DNA from: Acanthochlamys bracteata
Lineage: Eukaryota; Streptophyta; Magnoliopsida; Pandanales; Velloziaceae
DNA length: 64,000 nt
Assembly (NCBI GenBank): GCA_019914995.1
Contig: CM034145.1
Span: forward strand, 1,736,001 to 1,800,000
Reading direction: 5' to 3'
Shown: positions 1-11,949 of the stretch, piece after piece
Position numbering within the stretch: position 1 is the stretch's first letter
Layout of the letters: every line of letters starts with the position of its first letter
The notes under the pieces: generated by a model
The model's database searches: none
Seen by the model: the letters and a program-made list of their open reading frames with translations, nothing else
Told to the model about the DNA's origin: nothing
Made by a program: the position numbers and the translations under genes

Positions 1-3000
1 CACATCAAACCTCTAAACCTATAATAACTTGTTTGCAATAAAGGATAGTAAGCTGCAAGCTTACAAGTCTCTCTTGCTCGGAAGATCGGCCTGTAAAGCA
101 GCTTTTTTTAATACGTTTGATGGCAACATCTGTGCCCCTCCATTTCCCATGATATACAGTTCCAAATGTGCCAGAACCCAGTTCTCTGAGTTCCTCCAGA
201 TCCTCATTTTTAATTATCTGCGACCGTCAATATTTAAGCATGTCATATGTATATAGAAGCAAGACTTCAAACAGCTGAGGGGGCGTTTGGAAGTGCTTAT
301 GAAATGGAGTTTTTCTGAAATAGAAGGTATTTTTGTCTTTCTTGAAAAACGAGCTCTGTTTTTTTTTACTTCTAAAAAATAATAAAAATATGCAATAAAA
401 AGATCTCACTACGTAGAATTTTTTTACACTTTCTAAATTTTTAAATAAATTTTCTAAATACTTATAAAATATGTATTGAAAAACGTGAAATGGGAAATTT
501 CAAAGGAGCGTTTGGGAAATGCAATCCCAAATGCCCCCTGAGACTGACATTGCAACAGCAAAAAGAATCGATACGAGAATAAATATAAAGTATGTACCAA
601 AAAGGATTGAAAGGTCATCCTGCAGAAACTAAGCCTGCAGAGACTAAGCATGGAACAGAAGTATCCAAATTGTTAAAACATTGAGGTTCCACATTAATAG
701 CCATTGGCTCAGGTTGCCAAATGTAAAACTAAAAGCTACATATTCGAGTTCAATCATCAGCTCAGAGAAATGAATAACAAATAGATAACTAATTCAAAAT
801 AAATAAATAAAGAAATATAAAGATAAATCTTTTGCAATTTGTTTTTTCTCAAGTTAGAAAGACATGCTTTATAAAGTGATACCTGTAAGTTATGAAGATC
901 AATGTCTCCTGCAGAGGAATCAAAAGCTTGCATGCAAGTATCGCCAAATTCAAATTTGAAATCCTGATCATAGCAATGTATTAGAAAGTGTCTATGACTT
1001 TAGATGAATGTCACCAATGCTAAAGCATAAAGCACTACCTCATAATCGGAAATGGTCCTCAGAGTCTCGCCAACTTTAGAAAAGGGATTCTCAACCTGGA
1101 AACTTTCGCTGACCTCATCCACAATGTGAGCATGGCCAGCCTGAGATGATATATAATCTGAATGCATGGCATGAGCATCTCCCATTGTGACAGCAGATGG
1201 TAGTTCATTTTTTCGTTCCTCATCATAATCGATTGAGGTTTCTGTTTGCCTCACACTAGGTCCCTCACAGGTCATAGGTGGAAAGCGGTATGTAACACCG
1301 CCTTCAGACTCAGGGATCACAGATGAATAGTTAATATGATCTTGATCCATGAGAGAAATATCTTTACGTGAAAACTCATCAGGCGCCAAATTTCTGAAAA
1401 ATGACCACCGCTTAGGCTCATGGTTGTGCAGATTCAAACTCACACCAGCATCTTCTTTTCGCAAGGGCTTTGTAGCAGTGGAATCTTCAGAAAGTGGGGC
1501 ATTAGAAAATATGTCTGAGAGGATACTAGGTGGAAAACGATCATTAATATCAATTGAGATATCTGCATCTCCTGGAGGAGTAGTATCCTCTGCAACAACA
1601 GCTTTCCTACCAATATCATCCCAATCAATATCAGGTAGTATATGATACTCATTTTCCTGTTGACTTGGAGCTGAAACTCCAGCAAGATGTGAAAGTTGGG
1701 ATGTGTTAGAGTTACCTTTCAAAATATGTGCTTCATCAGTAGTAGCAGGACTTTCTATATCAACTTCTGTGCTGACAGAATGTCTATCTTCAGGAAATCT
1801 CATGTTTTGATTATTCAACTCTGGTTTCTGCTTCTTTTCTATCTTATTGCTATGCCCTTCAGTTACAGTTTCATTTTCATTGCTTGCTCCAGGTTGATGT
1901 GGAGACTTCATGCTCAAGGAATCCTTACCGCCAAGAGTTTGGGAAGAATTAGCACTTGCTGGAAGCTCAAGACCAGATGTTATTCCCTGTTGCGCTGGCA
2001 AACTAGTGTCAGCAAATGCCTTGTACTTCTCAAACTGGAGGAGCCCATCTTCAACAGTTGCTGTATTGTTGTATCCTGGTTTTGCAGATGAAGAAAAGGT
2101 CTCAGGCTGAGAAACCAGGTTGGCATCAGACAGGGCATCACCACCTTCAGCAATAGGCTCTTGAGGAACACCAGAGCTTGCTTGCAGGATTAAATACTGA
2201 GAACCAATTGAATCGTCAGACTTTGACAACCGATACATTGATTCTGCCTGCTCCCGGGGAATTCTTTCAGAATGAAATACACGGAGAGGGCGTGAAGGTG
2301 GATCATTGTAGATGAGGTCACTAACATCTGCTTCATAGTCAGAAAAACCTGAATGAGATGCTCCGCAACAATGGCGATTTTCATCATTCGCATCACAAGC
2401 CCGACCAATACTCAAGGGATCAAGTTGGGATGGCACCTGATCAGAATCAAGGTTTTCTCCTTCTGTTTTCTGTGGCAACAACGACGAAACATGCCCAGAT
2501 CCAGAAGCATTTATGGATGTCTCTAATTGAATGTGGCTGGAGACTGAATCATCTTGTTGTTTCTTAGGTGCAGAACGATCCTTTTCTAGCTTATGGATAT
2601 GCTCATTATCATTCTTTTTCTCAGTTGATAGAGTAGTTGGTTTTGTCTCCATAGGTGGTACTTGATCCCCATGCGCTTTTAGGCCTTTTCGAGTTGCTTC
2701 ACCCAGAACTTGACGGGGATAGGGTGGATCATGGATAGGCATCATAGAAGGATACACACCAGTTTCTTCATATTGTAAACTTAAGAAATAGTCTGATGGA
2801 AGAGATGAAGTAACCGAAACCATGTTACTGGACATGCCAAGATTGCCGGGAGGATAGATCGCATGTTGTGCGTATTGATCACCTTCCACATACTGCATCC
2901 TGCTTTCAAGATGATGCAAATAACTATCATAGTCACTAGATGGATTTCCCAGATATGGAGTGGTCTGATGTACTGCATCAGAGACATGACCACGTTCTGC

Positions 3001-4005
3001 TTCTGAAGTTCTGCTTGCAGAATTTTGGTCAACATTCACATTGAGATTGATCAATTGATCGATGTCATTTGTTGAAGTATTTTCCATGCCATGTTCACTA
3101 GCAGACCTACCAGAGCCTATGTCCATGCCATTAATTGCAACCACATACTGAATTTCAGAGTCACCTTCCATGCTTCCTAGACCGAAATGTATGTCATCTA
3201 AATCACTTATAGAAAAGAGAAACATCCTCAATTTCTGTGAGTTTTCACCAACAAGAAGACTGCACTCCTCCATCATATTCTGTAGATCTTCATCAGAAGA
3301 TACTGAAACCAGTGAATCAAGATCTTCTCCGGGTAGTTGGTACTTGATTACATGTGGACGATTATATATTGCCATGGTCTTCTGCACCAGTTCCTGCCAG
3401 GTGATGTCTTTCTTCACTCGGATAATGTGTGTATCCCCTCCAACATATCTAAGCTTTCTATCACTTGGCCGAGGTAGAATCTTACCACCAAAACTGCAGA
3501 GAAACTTCATCTTCGATGATGAGTTATAAGAAGTCCCTGAAGACATATACCCATGGGAATACACACGATTACTGCCATCACTTGACAAGGCTCTTGGTGC
3601 TGAACTTGCTGATGCAAATTGACTTCTATTGTCAGATTCATAGGAGTTTCTCTTCTCCATCTCTTTATACTGGCTTCTCTCAGCGGTTCCAATCATGGAG
3701 AGATCAGACCCAGTTTCAGATCCTGCTTGAGATGCTCCTAGGACACCTCTTTGTTCCAAGTAACCAGTTGGGATATTCCGCTCTCCAGAAATATTTGGAT
3801 TTGACAATTTTCTTGACACTGCACGTTCTCGCATAAACTCAAAAGAAAACTCTTCACCTGTTTGTATTGAGTAATTAAGTACAGGCCTAACGCCACCAGA
3901 TGGAGGAAGCTCCGAAAATTTTGCATTTGGATTGTTGGATACTGATGAGCCTTGTGCAGTAGTCCTTGGAATAGTAGACCCTTGACCATCTTTTCTAGCA
4001 TCCAT
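1..4005 (-). CDS. Raf-like MAPKKK with N-terminal PB1 domain (5' part; truncated by window edge)
   Basis: A serine/threonine kinase of the plant Raf-like family, B-group type, with an N-terminal PB1 domain. Members of this group in Arabidopsis phosphorylate SnRK2 kinases under osmotic stress; that role is family knowledge, not seen here. Exon 1 is 4005-1039 (989 codons), exon 2 883-963 and exon 3 65-217; all junctions are GT-AG and the frames join exactly. Residues ~165-265 form the PB1 domain ([16 protein letters not shown] at its start, then the acidic [12 protein letters not shown] segment). A long Ser/acidic-rich linker follows. The kinase domain begins in exon 3 with the glycine loop GSGTFGTV (near residue 1030) and the VAIK lysine (near residue 1050). 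The rest of the kinase lies beyond position 1. The start is the first ATG of the long open frame, 145 bases inside a 5' UTR exon. Confidence 0.93.
279..538. mobile_element. AT-rich MITE (family A) in a kinase intron
   Basis: A ~260-bp AT-rich block bounded by inverted ends, GGGGGCGTTTGG on the left and CCAAATGCCCCC on the right. It is flanked by TGA on both sides (or CTGAG if the ends are trimmed by two bases). It lies in the intron between exons 2 and 3 of the Raf-like kinase. The interior (AAAAAGATCTCACT, then a TTTCTAAATTTTTAAATAAA-like run) recurs many times in this window, which supports a dispersed non-autonomous element. The ends and 3-bp duplication suggest a PIF/Harbinger (Tourist-like) origin; the superfamily is an inference. 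Confidence 0.7.
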
Positions 4006-5263
4006 TGTTAGGATAACGAATACTAGAGAATTCTAGCTGTTAAATCTTGCATTTGGATCTACTGACAACCATACAACACAGCTGTATGCAATGACCATTC
4101 AACTGATTCAATTTTTCCAAAACCAAATGCCACCAAAATTATTTCTTACCTGAAAATAGGGAAAGCACATCTTTTTAATGCTCCATTAATGTATTAACAT
4201 ACACTTCCCATAAGTTCATAAAAGAGAATTAGGCTCTTTATCACATAAACTTGATGATTCTCTTATATAAAAAAAGAAAGAAGATAATGAACAAAAGTAT
4301 GAACCTAATAGATGTTTTTATGACTACAGGAGGAGGTCATCTCATGAATTAGTTAAGCATATTGACTACTTAACTTTTTCCTTGTGGTGAATCAAGCAAT
4401 GGGCATCCAATGAATCATGAACTCAAGTTAAGAGGAGGAATAACTATGCATTTATTTTCAGTTTTTCATTTTGAAACTGGAAGCATAGGAGAAATTAGTT
4501 CTATAACTCCCAAAGATTTTTCTTCCACACAAGGAAGTGAAATCTTGACACAACATGGTTATCAAAAGATGCTTCACAGAATTATTGCGCTTTAGAACTA
4601 AGCCAATACTTCAAATGGGTCAGATCTATGACAAACGACCTGACGTGAATGACGAAGAAAGTGAGAATATTACAAACCCCAGCAACGAAATGCCAACAGA
4701 ATTCATCTACTTCACTGAACAAAGGTCTCGATTGAAGAATCAAACACTTCTATCAGCAACCAATACGAAAAAAACTGAGTTAAAAAATAAACAGCGATAA
4801 GTTCGATCAATTACATGCAAGGAAGCACACAGAAATCAGTTGAACACTACAAGTAAACAACCCAAAATCTTTAAACAACATCACCACGCAACTCTTTTCA
4901 ACAGAAAATAACCATAAAAATTATCAAAATGATCAATTAATTCTTAAGACCAGTCCAAAGTTTAACATACTTAGTTCTACAAAGATCAAAGATCCAAATT
5001 AAGAAACTAGGATCATACCTAACCTTCTGAAACCGCGCGACGTCAACCGCCGCCGACGGCGGCGAAGGGTGCACGGCGACAATTGCACCGGCGATCTTTT
5101 GAAAATCCCTAGAAGCGATCGATTGAAGAAAGAATTGAAACTTTTTAAGAAGATTTTGATTGATTCGGATTCGAACAAAGAAGAAGAAAAAGTTGGGGAA
5201 TGAATTGGGGAACAGACTTGAAGCAGCATCAGGCTTAGGACTCAGCGAAGCCTTTCTATACAC
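4006..5263 (-). other. 5' UTR and leader intron of the Raf-like kinase
   Basis: On the minus strand a good acceptor (TATTTTCAG, ending at 4150) precedes the 144-base leader joined to the kinase ATG. A plausible donor (GTATGATC, 5018-5011) lies at the end of a GC-richer stretch of about 5020-5260. The leader therefore probably carries a ~0.87 kb intron. Two plus-strand open frames inside it (4410-4595, 4555-4800) have no recognisable product. The transcription start is not determined. Confidence 0.5.
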
Positions 5264-6701
5264 AGAGATTAGTTACTGTCAATTGTCCGAACATACTAAC
5301 CGAATTAGTGTCCGGATGTTTCAGTTTAAATAAAAATAAGTTTTGAATGAATTTACATTGAGTGTCAGTGAGAAGGAGATAGTATACTCGGAGGATGTTA
5401 TTCGGACGAAAGAAACTACAAGACTAGTAAGCTGACGGTCAAAGGCTTCGGACAGATATTATTATTCAGTTATTTATAGGACTATGTTTGCAAATCTTTT
5501 TAGCTTTTCAAGTCTAAACAAATAATATGTAATTTTAAAAAATATTAAAAATTTAGAAGGTGTAAATTACGCTATATCATTGTTTCGTGTAAAAATGTTT
5601 TCCTGAAAATAGAAAAAATTTATTTTCTTTAAAAAAATGTTACTTTATAAGCTGTCTCACATAGAGCCTGAACCAGTTTGGTTTAGTTTTATTGATAAAT
5701 ATGTTATAATATAATCGATTGATTTAATTTGATTAATCAGCAACGTATAACCTTTTATAAGGATAGAGGTATTTGTAAGGTCACCTTAAAATTAAGCAGA
5801 TTTATTTTTATTTAATTAAAAAGAATAGACATTTTGTTAAAGAAAAGAGCCTTGTGATTTATTTAAAATTTTGAATAGAAATGACCAATTTTATCACTTC
5901 ATCTGGCGACTTTCTAGCTAACAAGTTATCACAAATTGAATTCACTTTTATTAATACTATTTTTAATAATTTATTTATACTAATTAATTTTTTAATAACT
6001 CAATTTCTGCAGAAATAACTCAAGCTAAGTGACTATGATGCATATGAATGTTTCAGATTATTACTCATAACTGAAGAATTCTAAATCTGAATTACCCATA
6101 ATAAATTTAAATCTGAATCATATGCTGTATTAACAAAAATTACATGAGCATAACCTATAGGGTTAGAGAGATGTGAGTGTCAAGGATGCTAATGAAGTAA
6201 TCACACTCAGACGAAGTGAGCGCAGAAGAATGGCATCAAGGCAATGCATTGGTTGCAAGAGTTGTAGCAAGACACTGAAAGAAGGACAAAACTACAAGTA
6301 GTTCCAACAGAGTTAGATGTCATTATTAGAAGAGTTTGATCATTAGTAAAGTTTGGTTTCATTAGAAAACCTATTCTAGTTTTCATGTCAAATAAAGGCT
6401 CTGTTTAGATAGTCCTAGTAGCTGAAGAATGCTACTATCTTGGGAGTCTTGAAGTTAGGTTATAAATAAACACTCATGTATCTCATATTGGGCACAAAGA
6501 AAATCTTATTCTAATTTTATTTGTATTTTTCCTTTCAATCTTTTGTTCTCAGTTACAGAAGGCAGCCCCGTTCATAGTTTGAGTGATCTCAAACCATCAC
6601 AGTGAGAGATTAGTCTTGAAAGTTATAGACTTTTATGTAAAAAAATTAATTTCATACATTATTTGTTGAACTCAATTATCCTACATTATTACATAATTTA
6701 G

Positions 6702-6741
<40 letters not shown>

Positions 6742-9264
6742 CATAAATTAACACACAGAGTGCTCATACCTTGTACATACTTTTCTAAATTGAAATTTCA
6801 ATTTTCCTACCAATAATAAGATAAAATAGTAAGATTCAATTGAAACATTAATGGACTTTGTATGATATTTTGTCATAGATGGAGGTTCTTTACTAGATGA
6901 TTGATTGATGAACTAATGCAAGTACAAGATGCTAATTTTAAGCCAATAATCACATGTTTTTATTTTTAATTTGATAGAAACATGCAATTTCCTAATAGCT
7001 TTTGTTTATTGGTTTTTGTTTTGTACAAAGATAAGAATATTATGAAGTCCCACAAAAAAGATATAACCACAGCGAAATAAAATTTTCTGTGAAGTTCAAA
7101 CCCAAAAAGTGGTTGCTCCTTTCTTTGTTTCTTTTCTATGTACTATTTCTGGAATGCCCATTACAAACTTTCACCGGAAGCATACATTGTTGCTTTCAAT
7201 CTTTTGGAATACCAATCACATTGAACTACTAACTAGTTTTCAAAGGGTATACTGGGACCGATTTAATCATCATACATCAATCAGTTCAACTTTAAGAATC
7301 TCAACAGCAGAACCATTTACTAGCTTTTTCAATATGATGATGATCTACAAGTGAAAGAACTGTTAAAAACACCACGCTTAGGGGTGTTTCAAAAATGTTT
7401 CAATTTTGGGAAATGAGTTTTGCAAAAAATGAATTTGACAGAAATAAAGCTTGGTAAGAAACAAAATTTCCTGAAAGTAAAATTCAAACTTGCAACTGCA
7501 ATACGCAAAAGTAAAATTTAGAATAAAATTTTTATAGAAGTAAAATTAAGTATAAAAACAACAATACGAAAGAGCAACTAAAACACATAAAATGATATAT
7601 CATTGAAATCTGAATAGAAAAAATAAAGTTTTAAAATATTGAAATATGGCTTTGGTGGTTGTATAATAGAAAAAATCCATAGAAAAGCGGCTACTTGCAG
7701 AACACAAAACCAGCTTAATCGCCCAACAAACAAGTTTTGTGCTCACTATCAAACCATAAGTTATAAACACTACATTAGTGTTACTGAAGGCCTGATTGTT
7801 CTACAATCATCAAAGTTGCAGTAAAGTCATCAAATGCCAACAAGCAAAAGCCATCCCTTTAAGAACATAGCTGCCGGATAACTGCAAATCAAATTCAAAT
7901 TCTACGAGTCGATGAGTACTTAGCATATGCATTATGAGACTTATGTGCTTGGGAACTTGGGTTCGAGCTGGTACATAGTAGTTGACGTAGAATAAGGTTG
8001 TCAAATTTACATTAATTTCAGATAGTATATGGGACCAAAACCATGCTCTCATAAAATCAAACATGTGTAAACAGCGCTAATACCAACAGCATCGATTGAC
8101 AGTCTCACATATGTAGCATAAAACAGAAAACGGAAACGACAATTGTGATCCACAGATTTTCAAATGCTAGCATTTTGCCTTAGGAAAATAAATAAATATA
8201 AAAAGGTTTTCATCAATTTACACTATATACACATTGACTTTGATTAGATGGAAGTGTACATAATTAGATGTAAACAATTCTAAAAGAAAGTCATTGTACA
8301 ACTTGCATTTCATGAAAGCATTACTTCAGACCAAAAAGCCAAGTCACATCTTCTGCAGTGTAACATTCAAAATTAACAAAGCATCTTTCACAGGGTAACC
8401 AGTCTAGCAAGTTTTGCCACTTTGATCTCATGAACCAAAAAAATACCACCTGTGCAAGCATATAAAACAACTCCAAGAAAGAACGTCATGAAGGCTACCA
8501 TAGTATCCATCTTAAACAAACTGGCATAGATTTCTATCATTAGCTGCTCAAGATGTCAGCTAAAAATTACACGATACACATTTTTAAGGCAGCAGCAGAA
8601 CATGCCCTGGTAGTGGAAATAAACATACAGCAATTTCGAACTAAAAAGGAATGGACAATCCATGTAAAAAAATATACACAGGTTCAGATACAGACCGCAA
8701 AGGAGCACCGCAAGATATCTCACCCTAACAACAAGAGACCATCTATCCTACCATTGATACTACCGAAACATAAATGTGCAATTGAAAGTCACCTGGAAAC
8801 TCTAGAAAAAAAAATGTAGACTCTGCACTCCTAGAACACAACATATGATATAAACGACTCTGCCAAGAATAGCTAATACTAGCAGATCTATTACATGATG
8901 TAAAGCACTCTACAAACCTAAGAAGCGTGATCACTACATTCCATCTAACCGCTAAATGAGCTAATGCAAAAGTCGTTCTGCAGAAAACTAATGCCATGAT
9001 TAATCTAAGAATCTTCCTAAAAGCAAATCTTGTCAAAGATAAAGGTTAGTAGGTCTTCTTAAGAGGTCTACAAACCAAACTAATAGTCTATAACAAACAT
9101 AACAAAATAAATACGATCTGAATTTGGCTTCTCAAACAAAACATGACCTACATGAGCTATGTAGCAAACTAGGTCTCGTCATGTCCTCTAAATAAGCTCA
9201 AATTCAAGTTGGGAAGCTAGAGACCCTGAGGATAGCCTAGCTTGTCGTGAACAGGCTTTTGTTC
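5264..9264. other. Intergenic spacer with no supported gene
   Basis: AT-rich spacer between two minus-strand genes. It holds a pure (TA)n tract at ~6702-6739. A segment at ~6180-6640 has a TATAAATAAACACTCATG stretch reminiscent of an LTR promoter/polyadenylation region, but no duplicated flank or partner was found. The part nearest 9264 is probably the 3' flank of the hnRNP-like pseudogene. The open frames here (for example 7109-7354 and 8553-8819) show no recognisable domain. Confidence 0.5.
6702..6739. repeat. (TA)n microsatellite
   Basis: An uninterrupted TA dinucleotide run of about 19 units in the spacer downstream of the hnRNP-like pseudogene. It is likely length-polymorphic. Confidence 0.9.
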
Positions 9265-11901
9265 CTATCTCGCATATGGGTGATAGCGACCATAACCACC
9301 ATAGCCTCCTACCCTACCACCATATAGCCCATCAGAGCCATAACCACCACTTGGCCCAAAATCATATCCACCACCATAGCCTGAGGCACCATATCCCCCA
9401 TAGGTGTCATCACCTCTTCCATAGCCCCCAAATCCACCTCCACCATATCCACCGGCATAACCACCACTATAAGAATCAAAGCGACTAGAGTAACCAAGAG
9501 AAGTATATTGGCGGTGACCACCTAAGACGCCAGCCCCTAAGCTACCACCATATGCGCTACCAAATTCGATAGCACCATCATAGCCACCATAACCACCAAG
9601 CCTAGGACCAAAACCTCCTGCACTCCTATAAGAGGATATCATCACCAAAAGAACGGGCCCTAGACCCTCTACCAAATGCTGCTGGGGGTGGATTTTGTTT
9701 CTTGGGTTCAGCCTTCTTGATCTCCACCTACAACAAAGCAAGAACATTAACCTCATCCTGTGATATGCAAGCTAACTAGGATACCTTAAGAAGAGGATAA
9801 CCAATAACAAGTAGACTACCTAGAGTAAAGCCATTCCTAGTCCAGAGGTAGCCTATGGCAAATTAACAAGAAACTCCCAAAAACAGAGACATGATTGGAG
9901 AAACATTCCTAAGTGATTGAGGGAAAAAGGTGACACTGGCAATGGATAGTATCCCCGATTCCATATACATCAAAACTTCAAAACCCTCCTACATAAAAAC
10001 ATCCATAACATACCTGAGAACCAGCTAAATCAATCATATTGCCCTTTCCTAATAAATCATCTACGACTTTTTCAGTGTGAAAACAACAAATCCAAATCCT
10101 CGGGAACAATTAGTTGAATGATCAAGTACAATCTGGTGATCAATAACCTTCCTGTACTTGGAGAAGAAATTCTTGAAATCATCTGAAGAGTCATTTTTTA
10201 AAGGAAAATTTAGAACTTTATAGTCAGCAAAACAGTCGAGTATAAGCAGCACAAAAGCATAGAGGTAGTGATTTACCTTCAGAAACAGTTGAAGGAATTC
10301 CACCAACAAATAATTTTTTTGTTTTAAATCGTTTGCCTGCACAGACACTTTTGGTACGGTTCTCTTGATTTCAACCTGCACATTCAAACATTTGAGAAGT
10401 GCATTGACTTAGATCTACTAAGCTTCCATGGAGGTAAAAGCACATGGAATCATACAATCTTTATCATAGAGAAAAGAATAGTTCCAAGAGAAACTTAGTG
10501 TGCGCAAAACAATTTTATGGCAAGAAGAAATTCTCTTGACAATGGGAAGGCATACTATCCATCATCAGCACAAGTTTAAACATTAGGATCTAAAATTTTG
10601 AACCTAACATATCCATACTTGATACCTGCTTCCCACTGAAAGTATGTGTATCTTCCATGACTCTATCAACAACAGAAGGCTCAGCATATGTGATGAAACC
10701 GGAGCCCTTGGCTGCTTAGTGGCTCGGTCTACCATTATCACCGAGTCTATAATCTCCCCATTTTTTCCAAAATGACTGTCAAATTTATCTGAAATTGGAG
10801 CAGTACATCATTAAAGAAGTTCTTACAATTCAAAACACACAGCTACACAAAATATGTAGCAGGGAAGTCAGCAAAATCCTAAGTTGACAAGAGAAAAAGA
10901 ACATTCATATAAAACATACACAATATTACTAATTGGTTATCCCCAAAGAGCTATTTGTTCATGTAGCTACCAGCAGGGAGCACCAGTTACAAGGAAAAAG
11001 TTAAGGTGAAGAATTGCACAAAAAGGTTAGTAGTCAAACAAGAGATCCAAACGCAGTTGCTAATAAAGAATTCACATACTAGTACACAACATTGAACAGA
11101 TGCAGTTAGCCATAACAGTTACAAGGCTAGCACTATATACCGAACACACACACTTGTGAAAGATCATATTCATGAAGCCAAAATGAAGAAACACGAAGAA
11201 ACAAAAGAAGGTAATTGCAGATCAAGAATCATGGTGAAGCTACAACGCTAGTAACACTGAAAACCTTATTGGATTAAAAATGACAACAATGATGAGCAAT
11301 CCTTAATCCAAATTAATGGAAATAGCTACATCAATCAGCATACTCATTGCGCTACATTTAAAACGATATCTTCAAGGAAACAGTCAAATAACAAATTATC
11401 AATGTGGAATAAACAAGTTTGCACCACATTCACAGTATTTCAGGTGATAAGATCATAACTTCAGAAAATGAAAAGAAAAATAGAATAGCTTCCTCCCTTT
11501 AGAAACCTCTATTGGATCAACCAGCTAGATGCAAAGAAATCATTCTTAATTCTTGAAATTAATCCATTCCGCACACGATTAAACAGATAATGCATATTCA
11601 CAAGAAACCCGCATAACTAACAAACCGTATGAGACATAGAGCTAAAAAATAATTAACAATTGATCAGCTGAAGAAGCTTACTCTTGGTAAGATCCTTCGG
11701 AAGTCCTCCAATAAAGATCTTCCTGCAAAACCAAAGCAACAAACATACAAAACTCAATAAATTCCTCATAATAACCAAACCAAAACTAGAAAAAAATATC
11801 GAAATTAGAAAAATAAAATAGAATAGATCGGTACCCGGGGCTAGCTCCATCATGCTCCCTAGCTCTGACAACTTCTTTCCCCAAAAGGTACTTAATTCTC
11901 A
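9265..11901 (-). pseudogene. hnRNP A/B-like two-RRM glycine-rich RNA-binding protein, unprocessed pseudogene
   Basis: The intact family binds RNA with two RRMs and ends in a Gly/Tyr tail closing in RYHPYAR. Here six exons keep GT-AG borders: from 11835 upward, 11682-11722, 10626-10788, 10277-10375, 10014-10182 and 9265-9727. RRM1 (KIFIGGLPKD) and RRM2 (SRGFGFVVF) are recognisable. Lesions: the frame leading to SPGKIF has TTG where the family start would be, and no upstream ATG. Exon 3 (163 bp) lacks one base inside the RNP1 motif (CCAAGGGCTCCGG). Exon 4 (99 bp) lacks one base before the RRM2 start. Exon 5 (169 bp) lacks one base after VVF. Phase arithmetic requires 164, 100 and 170. The last exon meets TAG at 9626-9628, after which the Gly-rich tail continues in another frame. 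Introns are retained, so it came from DNA duplication or in-place decay, not retrotransposition. Sequence error is an alternative, but neighbouring multi-exon genes are intact. Confidence 0.85.
9267..9650 (-). other. Still-open Gly/Tyr-rich tail frame of the hnRNP-like pseudogene
   Basis: This segment of the last exon stays open for more than 120 codons and encodes GGYGG-type repeats ending GYGRYHPYAR, the typical carboxyl end of plant hnRNP A/B-like proteins. It is in a different frame from the RRM2-linked start of the same exon. No independent start with a functional context is evident. Confidence 0.7.
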
Positions 11902-11949
11902 GAGAATTGATGAACTTTGGTTTCGATTTGGAAACCGGAGATGAAATTG

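Noticed and set aside
4410..4800. Two plus-strand open frames opposite the kinase leader intron
   Set aside because: No recognisable domain, no splice or promoter context, and they lie in a predicted intron of the minus-strand gene.
7109..7354. 81-codon plus-strand frame
   Set aside because: Composition is ordinary AT-rich spacer; no family resemblance, no splice partners.
9276..9521. His-rich plus-strand frame and a second minus-strand frame over the Gly-rich exon
   Set aside because: Both are shadows of the GGY repeat codons of the hnRNP-like tail.
10014..10788. The idea that the RRM gene is functional with alternative splice sites
   Set aside because: Each of three exons is off by one base within conserved motifs and the flanking splice sites are strong, so no simple alternative site restores the frame in all.
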